The position numbers and the translations under genes are program-made. The notes below the pieces were generated by a model. The model was not told where the DNA came from, searched no databases, and worked only from the letters and a program-made list of their open reading frames with translations. From Syntrophaceae bacterium (lineage in GTDB: Bacteria > Desulfobacterota > Syntrophorhabdia > Syntrophorhabdales > WCHB1-27), in contig PLSJ01000147.1 of the NCBI GenBank assembly GCA_003165115.1, positions 5,983 to 28,824 of the forward strand: DNA of 22,842 bases, given 5' to 3'. Of this stretch, positions 7,445 to 13,648 are shown one piece after another. How positions within the stretch are numbered: position 1 is the stretch's first letter; every line of letters starts with the position of its first letter.

Positions 7445-8308
7445 TCATCTCAAAACAAAGCTGAAGAATAAATGGATAAGGTCATTGCCGGCAATTGCAT
7501 AAATCAGCGCCCCGAGGGAGAGGAAAGGGCCGAAAGGAATCGCGTATTTCATCCCTTCGCCCTTGATCAGCATGAGAGGGAGACCGACGATAGTGCCCAG
7601 CAAAGACCCGGCAACCAGGGAGAAGATAACGCCCTCGATGCCGCAAAACGCGCCTATCATGCCGAGGAGCTTTATGTCGCCGCCCCCCACGCCTTCCCTC
7701 TTTCTCAGGAACTCGTACGATTTCGCAATGGCGAAGAGCAGACCTGCGCCGAGCAGCACCCCGCCCAGGGAAGTCGCGAGCCGCACGAGGCTTTCGGGCG
7801 CCCATCTGAGGAGACCGGCGCTTACCAGCAGGCCGCCCACCGAGTCGACGTTGCCGAAAGAGGGCCTGAAGAATGAAAGGGCAACCCCGAGAAGGAGTCC
7901 GCCGAGGCTCAGTATGTCGGGGATTATCAGGTGGTCCAGGTCGATGAAGGATATCACGATGAGCAGGCAGGCAAAAACGAGTGAGACGGCCAGCTCGGGG
8001 GATAGGCCCAAGACCGTGCAGAAGACGACGAAAAGCGCGCCGGTTACCAGCTCCACAAAGGGATATCGGATCGATATGTGTTCGCCGCAGTTCCTGCACC
8101 GGCCCCGGAGGAGCATGTAGCTGACGAGCGGGATGTTGTCATAAAATAATATCGGGGCTTCGCAGGCGGGGCACCTGGAGCCGGGACGCACAATCGACTC
8201 GTTTCGCGGGATCCGGTAGATGCAGACGTTGAGGAAGCTGCCGATAATCGCCCCGAGGACAAAAAAAAGCACGTTCACGACAAATTGGGAAGAAAGCCAC
8301 TCATTCAT
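7445..8308 (-). CDS. pilD: Prepilin leader peptidase / N-methyltransferase PilD
   Basis: This 287-residue polytopic membrane aspartyl protease of the GspO/PilD family cleaves the prepilin leader and N-methylates the new N-terminal Phe. The methyltransferase-associated zinc motif is intact: C46-x2-C49 ... C71-x2-C74 (RCPAC, CRNC). The catalytic aspartates are in SFIDLDHLIIPD (D123/D125) and GGGDIKLLG (D211). About seven to eight hydrophobic helices follow. An unusual Gly/Leu-rich insertion at ~152-190 lengthens the loop and helix between the two aspartates compared with the usual form. It is the first gene after the pilA terminator and heads the pilMNOPQ operon. A weak sigma-70-like TTGTCT-N17-TAGCAT lies between terminator and gene. 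Confidence 0.93.
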   Translation of the reverse strand: MNEWLSSQFVVNVLFFVLGAIIGSFLNVCIYRIPRNESIVRPGSRCPACEAPILFYDNIPLVSYMLLRGRCRNCGEHISIRYPFVELVTGALFVVFCTVLGLSPELAVSLVFACLLIVISFIDLDHLIIPDILSLGGLLLGVALSFFRPSFGNVDSVGGLLVSAGLLRWAPESLVRLATSLGGVLLGAGLLFAIAKSYEFLRKREGVGGGDIKLLGMIGAFCGIEGVIFSLVAGSLLGTIVGLPLMLIKGEGMKYAIPFGPFLSLGALIYAIAGNDLIHLFFSFVLR

Positions 8309-8370
8309 GCATCACTTTATACTTATCGGCGAATGCTAAGCTAATCATAAACCAAAGACAAGTTCTTTTA

Positions 8371-8407
8371 AAAGAAATAAGGGCGGGGGCCTCCACGACC
8401 CCCGCCC
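8371..8407 (-). terminator. Rho-independent terminator downstream of pilA
   Basis: A perfect 9-bp G/C stem (GGGCGGGGG at 8381-8389 with CCCCCGCCC at 8399-8407) encloses a 9-nt loop. On the minus strand it is followed directly by TTATTTCTTT. It lies 19 bp after the pilA stop and would separate abundant pilA mRNA from the pilD-pilQ operon. A 14-bp palindrome TTCTTTTAAAAGAA (8363-8376) overlaps the U-tract. Confidence 0.9.
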
Positions 8408-8426
8408 ATCCGCTGCGTGGCTCGTG

Positions 8427-8864
8427 CTAACTTGCCGGTAGGAAGGCCGCCGTCAGGCCGCCCCACGTCCACCGGCCCGTCGCAAAGTTAGGAGTAAGGG
8501 TCAGTGTCTGCGTGTCGGCCGCACTGTTCGTACCGGCGATCGTCGCCGATATGACGCCCGTTCCGGCGGCAACGGTCCAGGTTCCCGCGGTCACGTACTG
8601 TGTAGGCAAGGTAACCCCGTACTGTGCAAGGATGGCCGCTTCGCCGACTCCTCCGACGATGCCGGCGGTGCCGAGCGACGCCTGTTCCGCCGCGACCGCT
8701 GTCTTGATTGCGCTGAACGCGTTGACCACCCCTGTCACCTTCGCCTTTGCCGTATAGCCGGTATATGCGGGGACCGCGATAGCCGCGAGGATGCCTATGA
8801 TGGCGATAACGATGAGCAACTCGATGAGCGTAAAGCCTTTGTTCCCTCTGCTAACCTTGATCAT
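8427..8864 (-). CDS. pilA: Type IVa major pilin PilA (prepilin)
   Basis: This 145-residue prepilin has a 10-residue basic leader ending in Gly (NKG), cleaved before Phe. The classical [21 protein letters not shown] helix has Glu at mature position 5 and is followed by [12 protein letters not shown]. The mature protein is 135 residues. Aromatics at mature positions 1, 24 and 27 are in the same places as in the short Geobacter pilin, but this pilin carries a full Ala/Thr/Gly-rich globular domain. There are no cysteines, so no D-loop disulfide. The SD CAAGGAGGC is strong. Transcription is expected from the sigma-54 promoter at 8949-8964, and the adjacent sigma-54 activator is the obvious regulator. 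PilD upstream in the next operon would process it. Confidence 0.95.
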   Translation of the reverse strand: MIKVSRGNKGFTLIELLIVIAIIGILAAIAVPAYTGYTAKAKVTGVVNAFSAIKTAVAAEQASLGTAGIVGGVGEAAILAQYGVTLPTQYVTAGTWTVAAGTGVISATIAGTNSAADTQTLTLTPNFATGRWTWGGLTAAFLPAS

Positions 8865-8948
8865 TGTACTGCCTCCTTGATAAGATAAATTTTATAAGCC
8901 TTGCGGGGTTTCGATTCCTTTCTCATTCTCCCCGGCTGCGATCTATAA

Positions 8949-8964
8949 AGCAAAAGCGGTGCCA
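8949..8964 (-). promoter_or_regulatory. Sigma-54 (-24/-12) promoter of pilA
   Basis: On the minus strand the sequence TGGCACC-GCTT-TTGCT matches the RpoN consensus TGGCAC-N5-TTGC(A/T) at every conserved base, with the exact GG-to-GC spacing. It predicts a transcription start near 8938 and a ~74-nt leader before the pilA ATG. The region 8965-9152 behind it would hold the activator's upstream sites; no clear repeat was seen there. PilA transcription by RpoN with PilR is established in Pseudomonas and Geobacter. Confidence 0.9.
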
Positions 8965-9152
8965 CCGGAGTCTCCTCACGTGAAACCGTTACGCCGACAA
9001 GAGAAAGCAAGGTGGCCGTTCTTCGGGCGAGAGGGGCTGCATGGGGCGCTTTTGACCTTTACCGGTTCTTGCAGGGTGAGAGAATAAGGCTAAAAGTCCT
9101 TGATAGCGGCTTGAAAATGCAGGTGTGCTATTTTGGCTCTACGATAATGCCG

Positions 9153-10457
9153 TTATTTGATCCCGTACTTCTCGATCTTCCTCAGGAGGGCCCGGCGGCT
9201 GATGCCCAGCTTTTTTGCGCTCCGGCTCCGGTTGCCCCGGTATTCCTCCAGCACCGCTACAAGGTGATTTTTCACGACCTCGTCGAGGGAGCTTGCCTCT
9301 CCCCCGCGCGCCTGTCTCGTTTTCGGGGCTCTCAAATAGGCGGGCAAATGGCTCGGACCGATAAAAGACTCGCCCGTGAGGATCACCGCCTGGTTGATCA
9401 CGTTCTCCAGTTCACGCACGTTTCCGGGCCAATCGTGTGAGAGCAGAATATCCTGGGCAGGTCTTGAAATACCGCGCACCGGCTTTTTCGTCTGTTCCCT
9501 GTACCGCTTCAGCATGAAACGGGACAGGAGAGGGATGTCGTCTTTCCTCTCCCTTAAAGGAGGGATGTGGATAACGAGCGGGGTAATCCTGTAAAAAAGG
9601 TCCTCCCTGAACCGGTTGTTCTGGACCTCTTCCTTTAGATCTTTGCTCGTGGCCGCGATAACCCTGCAGCGCGACTTGGATACGCGGTTGCTCCCGACCG
9701 GGCGGAATTCGCCGTTCTGCAGGACCCGCAGCAGGTGCGGCTGGAACGACAAGGGGAGGTCACCTATCTCGTCGAGGAAAAGGGCGCCTTCCTTGGCCGC
9801 TTCGAACAGCCCTACCTTATCCTGGATCGCGCCGGTAAAGGACCCTTTTTGATGGCCGAACAGTTCCGATTCGATCAGGGTTTCGACATAGCCCGCGCAA
9901 TTAGACGTAACGAAAGGGTCTTCCGGCCGGCTGCCGAGAGCGTGAAGGGCACGCGCCACCACTTCTTTCCCCGTCCCCGTCTCGCCGGTTATCGAGACAA
10001 CCCGATAATACGGGGCGATGCGCTTTATGAAGGAAATGATATCGAGTATCTTCGGGTTCCGGCCGACGATGCCGGCAAACTCGTACTTCTGATCAAGCTG
10101 TTCTTCGAGCTGGGCCAAGTCGATGCGCATCTCCGCCATGGAGATCAGATCGGCCACGATGGCGCCGAGCCTGCCCATGTCCACGGGCACCTTGAGGCAC
10201 GCGTAGGCCCCGCCCTTGACCGCCTCGACCCCTTCCTCGTTATCCCCGCCTACCAGCACGACCTCCGCCCTGGGATCGGCCGACTTTATATCGGAAAGCA
10301 TTTCCGCAATCCCGAATTCCGCCAGGATAAGGTGATAATTCCCGTGAGATACCCGCTCCATGAGGGAATCGGCACTTTCCAGACTATCGACCTGATGGCC
10401 TTCCAGCACGGAAAGGAGAGCGGCCGGGGGATGTGCGAGCGCCATGAGAATCTTCAT
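9153..10457 (-). CDS. Sigma-54-dependent activator, PilR-like, with degenerate receiver domain
   Basis: This 434-residue NtrC-family protein has an N-terminal receiver-like domain (~1-105), an AAA+ sigma-54 activation domain (~125-360) and a C-terminal Fis-type HTH (RSRSAKKLGISRRALLRKIEKYGIK). The AAA+ part is intact: Walker A GETGTGKE, sigma-54 loop GSFTGA, Walker B ALFLDEIGD, sensor ENRFREDLFYRI-like and NVRELENVI. The receiver is not canonical. The N-terminal acidic pair is replaced by Ala-His (MKILMALAHP), the phosphoacceptor Asp position holds Glu47 (LILAEFG), the switch Thr/Ser is Gly (VVLVGG), and only Lys89 is kept. It lies directly upstream of pilA and its sigma-54 promoter, so control of pilA is inferred. 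No PilS kinase is present nearby. It may act independently of phosphorylation. Confidence 0.88.
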   Translation of the reverse strand: MKILMALAHPPAALLSVLEGHQVDSLESADSLMERVSHGNYHLILAEFGIAEMLSDIKSADPRAEVVLVGGDNEEGVEAVKGGAYACLKVPVDMGRLGAIVADLISMAEMRIDLAQLEEQLDQKYEFAGIVGRNPKILDIISFIKRIAPYYRVVSITGETGTGKEVVARALHALGSRPEDPFVTSNCAGYVETLIESELFGHQKGSFTGAIQDKVGLFEAAKEGALFLDEIGDLPLSFQPHLLRVLQNGEFRPVGSNRVSKSRCRVIAATSKDLKEEVQNNRFREDLFYRITPLVIHIPPLRERKDDIPLLSRFMLKRYREQTKKPVRGISRPAQDILLSHDWPGNVRELENVINQAVILTGESFIGPSHLPAYLRAPKTRQARGGEASSLDEVVKNHLVAVLEEYRGNRSRSAKKLGISRRALLRKIEKYGIK

Positions 10458-10512
10458 AATATTCGATTACCTGCCCCGTTTTACGCTGATAGATTATTTT
10501 TGATTACGTGAG

Positions 10513-10542
10513 AATATAATCCGGAACGGCTCACGGTGTCAA
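10513..10542 (-). promoter_or_regulatory. Sigma-70-type promoter of the sigma-54 activator gene
   Basis: On the minus strand, a perfect -35 TTGACA (10537-10542) is followed after 18 bp by TATATT (10513-10518), giving a start near 10506 and a ~50-nt leader to ATG 10455-10457. The -35 lies inside the loop of the hairpin that ends the ligase transcript, so the terminator and the next promoter are nested. Confidence 0.5.
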
Positions 10543-10564
10543 AGATTAACATGAGCCGTCCCGG
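10521..10564 (-). terminator. Long hairpin downstream of the catabolic operon, probable transcript end
   Basis: ACGGCTCA (10526-10533) and TGAGCCGT (10552-10559) form a perfect 8-bp stem with an 18-nt loop. It is extended by CCGG/CCGG after one mismatch. It begins 14 bp after the stop of the aryl-ligase gene. The following minus-strand sequence is A/T-rich but not a U-run, so it could be a rho-type or 3'-end-protecting structure rather than a strict intrinsic terminator. Confidence 0.5.
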
Positions 10565-10578
10565 ACCCTGGAATGCTT

Positions 10579-12228
10579 TTATGCCTGCCCTGATGCCATC
10601 CTGCCCTTGAGGTCTTCCCGCAACGCCTTTTTGTCATGTTTTCCCGCCTGCGTGAGGGGGATCGTCTCCACCACCACCAGGTACTCCGGGATCAGGAGCT
10701 TGGAAGCGCCCTTACCCTCCATGAACGCGCGTATCTTGCCCAGGTCGGTCGTCGCGCCGGGGGCCACCCGTACGTACGCGCAGACCTTTTCACCCAGCTC
10801 CCTGTCGGGCATGCCGATCACCGCCGCGTCGGCGACTTCGGGCAACTGGCACAAAAGGTCCTCCACCTGGGAGGGCGTCACATTTTCACCACCCCTTATG
10901 ATGAGGTCTTTGATCCTGCCGGTGATCCGCAGGTAGCCCGCCTCGTCTATGCGCGCCTGGTCGCCGGTCCTGAAGAAGCCGTCGGACGTAAAGGACTTTG
11001 CGTTCTCTTCCGGGTTCTTCAGGTACCCGGAGAAGATGCACGGCCCCCTCGTCGCCAGCTCACCGTCCGAGCCGAGGGGCACCTCGCGCCCGTGCCCGTC
11101 TAGGATACGTACCTCATCGTAGGGACAGCAGGGCTTTCCCACGGTGGTGCAGATCGTCTCGATATCGTCGATAAGGCTCGTCCGGCACAGGAGACCCTCG
11201 CTCATGCCGAACTCGTTTACATACGTGCAGCCGAGCTTTTTGTAGAGGTCGCGGATCAGCTCCGGCGTGCTGGGCTCTCCGCCGGCGGATATCTTCTTCA
11301 AGGACGTCAAATTATAGTTCCCCAGCTCGGGCTGCTCCAGTATCCTCCGCATGAGACTCGGCACGGTCGGCATATAGGTCACTTTCTCCGCCTGTATGCT
11401 CGCGCAGATGTCGGTGGGCTTGGTGGAGTCGAGAAGCACCAGCTTGTAGCCGAAGAAGATGGACCCGACTACATTGAGAAGCGCAAGGTTATGACCGACG
11501 GGGACGACGATAAGGGCAACGTCGAGCGGGTTCATCTCCCAGCTCTTGTGCATGTACTCGACATTGCAGATGTAATCGTTATGGGTCCTGGGTATGCCCT
11601 TCGGCATGCCCGTGGTCCCTCCCGAAGGCATGATATGGGCCGCATCGGCGGGATTGGGTCTTCTTTTTGCGAGCTCTTCGCGCTCACCCGCGGTGACGGG
11701 CTGTGCCATCAGCGCCTCCAGGCTGCTCGTAAACCCCGGCGTGCTGCCGGAGGCCCTCACCGAGATCACCTGTTTCAACTGAGGGTTGAATGACCGCACA
11801 TCATTCAGGAACGACGCATAGTCGATCTTGCGATAGGAGGTCGGGACTATCCAGGCGGTCGCCTCCGTCAGCTTGCCCAGGTGGCTCACCTCCAACTGCT
11901 TGTAGCCCGAGATCAAAAGCACGGGGACCGCTCCGATCCTTTGAAGGGCGAAATATGAGTAGACGTACTCGCCCCAGTTCGGCAACTGAAGCAGCACGCA
12001 CTCACCCTGCTTGATGCCGAGCCGCATGAGACCGGCGGCCAGGCGGTCCACCCGCTCCCTCAGCTCGGCGAAGGTGATGCGCATCCTGTCATCGACCACG
12101 GCTTCCCTGGCGGGGAAGACGTCGGCGACGCGGTCGAGCATATCGCCCAGCGTAAGGCCGAGCCACCACCGCTTTTTTTCGTATTTTTCACTCTGGTCCT
12201 GACTGCGTTTCGGAAATTCGAGGCTCAT
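10579..12228 (-). CDS. EntE/DhbE-like aryl-acid adenylate-forming ligase (probable hydroxybenzoate-CoA ligase)
   Basis: This 549-residue ANL-superfamily enzyme activates a carboxylate with ATP and normally transfers it to CoA or a carrier protein. Core motifs: A3 PSGGTTGMPKGIPRTH (201-216), A5 FGMSEG (340-345), A7 RTGD (420-423), hinge GRIKDLIIRGGEN (437-449) and A10 lysine K530 (TQAGKHDKKAL). The A3 motif, VGHNLAL (H246-N247) and GKPCCPYDEVRI strongly resemble 2,3-dihydroxybenzoate-AMP ligases DhbE/EntE. There, the equivalent His-Asn lines the aryl pocket and the Asn contacts the 2-hydroxyl/carboxylate. The position corresponding to the DhbE Ser240 (3-hydroxyl contact) is Asn here. No aryl-carrier or NRPS gene is nearby, so CoA is the likely acceptor. 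ATG 12226-12228 is preferred to GTG 12234 because AAGGAG lies 9 bases before it. Confidence 0.82.
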   Translation of the reverse strand: MSLEFPKRSQDQSEKYEKKRWWLGLTLGDMLDRVADVFPAREAVVDDRMRITFAELRERVDRLAAGLMRLGIKQGECVLLQLPNWGEYVYSYFALQRIGAVPVLLISGYKQLEVSHLGKLTEATAWIVPTSYRKIDYASFLNDVRSFNPQLKQVISVRASGSTPGFTSSLEALMAQPVTAGEREELAKRRPNPADAAHIMPSGGTTGMPKGIPRTHNDYICNVEYMHKSWEMNPLDVALIVVPVGHNLALLNVVGSIFFGYKLVLLDSTKPTDICASIQAEKVTYMPTVPSLMRRILEQPELGNYNLTSLKKISAGGEPSTPELIRDLYKKLGCTYVNEFGMSEGLLCRTSLIDDIETICTTVGKPCCPYDEVRILDGHGREVPLGSDGELATRGPCIFSGYLKNPEENAKSFTSDGFFRTGDQARIDEAGYLRITGRIKDLIIRGGENVTPSQVEDLLCQLPEVADAAVIGMPDRELGEKVCAYVRVAPGATTDLGKIRAFMEGKGASKLLIPEYLVVVETIPLTQAGKHDKKALREDLKGRMASGQA

Positions 12229-12252
12229 ATGCACACGCTCCTTGAAAGCCGC

Positions 12253-12287
12253 GTTGCCTTCTCCCCTTGAAGACCCCCGAAGGCAAC
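12253..12287. repeat. Intercistronic perfect inverted repeat (9-bp arms)
   Basis: GTTGCCTTC (12253-12261) pairs perfectly with GAAGGCAAC (12279-12287) across a 17-nt spacer, in the 84-bp gap between the OYE and ligase genes. There is no U-tract after it in the operon's direction, so it is more likely an mRNA processing or stability element, or an operator, than a terminator. The ligase SD follows 9 bp later. Confidence 0.6.
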
Positions 12288-12312
12288 ACAGTGACGGTTG
12301 GCTATAGATTGA

Positions 12313-13497
12313 CTAGAGGTCTTCTTTCTTGAATTCGCCCGGCCTCGCGATGGAAGGCGTAAACGGATCGGGCGCGTTCAGCATGCCCTGCGGCCAGCGA
12401 TTGCAATTCACCTTCTCGTAGCGGGAGTCGGCTTCCAGGCACCAGTTGCAGGCGACGCAGCGGACGAGCTCCTTCTCCCGGCCCTCTTTTGCCTTGTTGG
12501 GCCAGTCAGGGTCCGCGAGGAGCGCCCGGCAGAGGCCGATGACGTCCGCCTTCCCCTGCTGCAATATCTTTTCCGCATGCTCCGGCTCCCTGATCTTCCC
12601 GGCTATGATTATGGGCGTCGTGAAACCGGCTGCCCTGACCGCCTCCCTGATCCCATCGGACAGATACACATGGCAACCGTCGGGCCACCAGAACCAGGGG
12701 CTCATCCGATGACCGCTGTAGCCTGACATCGGGTCGGGAGGGTTCCCTTCCGCCGGCGTGAGGGCGTCTTCGAAGCGGCTGCCGGCCGACACGCTGATAT
12801 AGTCCGCACCCAGCTCCGCGAACTTCACGGCGATCCGAGAGCTCTGGGCCAGGGTGTTGCCCGACACATGGAAATCCTCGCCGTTTATCCTGACGCCGAG
12901 GGGATAGTTCTCCCCGACCACGGCGCGGACGGCCTTGAATACTTCTATGGGCAGCTTCATCCTGTTCTGGAGGCTGCCACCGTACCCGTCGGTCCTTTTG
13001 TTGACGCGGGAGAGGAAAGACGAGAGCACATAGGCATGGGCCATGTGGACTTCGATAAAGTCGAAGCCTGCGGCAAGGGCGCGCTTGGCCGCCGCGACGT
13101 GATCTGCCACGATCTTCGGCAGCTCCTCCGTCTTGAAGTCCTCGACCTTCTGTCTCCAGCCGGTCTTCGCAAGCTTCAGGTGCTGCATGATCTGGATGCC
13201 CATCTTTACTTCCTTGTTGACCTCGCGGACCGCCTTGACCACCTCGGTGATACCGGGCACGAACTCGTCGCTCGAGATACGGAGGTTAAAAGGACTCTTC
13301 GAGGGGATCACGACGGCCGCCTCCACGACGATGGCCCCGACGCCGCCTTTCGCTTCTCTCAGGTACCTCTTTTTGAGGTCCTCCGTGACGAACCCTTCCT
13401 CCGTCGTCAGGCCCGATACCATGGAGGTGCGCTGTATCCTGTTGGAAAAAGTGACCCCGCGCATGGTGATCGGCTCAAATAACTTCTCGTATTTCAT
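12313..13497 (-). CDS. Old-yellow-enzyme family flavin reductase with Fe-S cysteine motif, no NAD(P)H domain
   Basis: This 394-residue protein has an FMN-binding TIM barrel of the NADH:flavin oxidoreductase/2,4-dienoyl-CoA reductase type. Visible features are LFEPITMRGVTFSNRIQRTSM at the N-terminus, the active-site His pair and Tyr in EVHMAHAYVLSSFLSRVNKR, YGGSLQNR and an FMN-phosphate loop AGKIREPEHAEKIL...DVIGLCRALLADPDW. A C-terminal cysteine cluster C347-x2-C350-x2-C353-x11-C365 resembles the 4Fe-4S site of BaiCD/FadH-type enzymes, which normally reads C-x2-C-x3-C. The FAD/NAD(P)H module (~250 aa) found in those enzymes is absent, so electrons must come from another protein. ATG 13495-13497 follows AAGGAGAAGGAG; an upstream in-frame start in the hairpin is unlikely. 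Likely role: reduction of an enone or dienoyl-CoA intermediate. Confidence 0.83.
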   Translation of the reverse strand: MKYEKLFEPITMRGVTFSNRIQRTSMVSGLTTEEGFVTEDLKKRYLREAKGGVGAIVVEAAVVIPSKSPFNLRISSDEFVPGITEVVKAVREVNKEVKMGIQIMQHLKLAKTGWRQKVEDFKTEELPKIVADHVAAAKRALAAGFDFIEVHMAHAYVLSSFLSRVNKRTDGYGGSLQNRMKLPIEVFKAVRAVVGENYPLGVRINGEDFHVSGNTLAQSSRIAVKFAELGADYISVSAGSRFEDALTPAEGNPPDPMSGYSGHRMSPWFWWPDGCHVYLSDGIREAVRAAGFTTPIIIAGKIREPEHAEKILQQGKADVIGLCRALLADPDWPNKAKEGREKELVRCVACNWCLEADSRYEKVNCNRWPQGMLNAPDPFTPSIARPGEFKKEDL

Positions 13498-13537
13498 TGC
13501 TCCTTCTCCTTTGATATATTTTGTGACAACGACTTTT

Positions 13538-13577
13538 CCCATCTCTGCCCGGTCCTTGCGAGCCGGGCAGAGATGGG
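13538..13577. repeat. Intercistronic perfect 15-bp inverted repeat
   Basis: CCCATCTCTGCCCGG (13538-13552) and its exact reverse complement (13563-13577) enclose a 10-nt loop, in the 151-bp gap between the kinase large-subunit gene and the OYE gene. In the operon's direction it is followed by AAAAGTCG, not by U, so it is not a classical terminator. It is the strongest hairpin in the window. Confidence 0.8.
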
Positions 13578-13592
13578 TTATCTCGCGCCTTT

Positions 13593-13624
13593 CGGACTTC
13601 GGCGAATCGCCGGGTCATCGTCCG
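13593..13624. repeat. Nested inverted repeats next to the 15-bp hairpin
   Basis: CGGAC (13593-13597)/GTCCG (13620-13624) enclose CGGCG (13600-13604)/CGCCG (13608-13612). This could fold into a bulged two-part stem 16 bp from the larger hairpin and 25 bp after the stop of the preceding gene. Confidence 0.4.
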
Positions 13625-13648
13625 GACTTTCACGCTCCTTATCTTGAC

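Noticed and set aside
8865..8948. Cyclic-di-GMP (GEMM) riboswitch in the pilA leader, as known from Geobacter pilA genes
   Set aside because: The ~74-nt leader lacks the conserved GEMM motifs and is short for the fold plus a switch.
12274..12295. Possible sigma-54 promoter upstream of the ligase gene
   Set aside because: The minus strand has TTGC at the right place but CG instead of the essential GG at -24.
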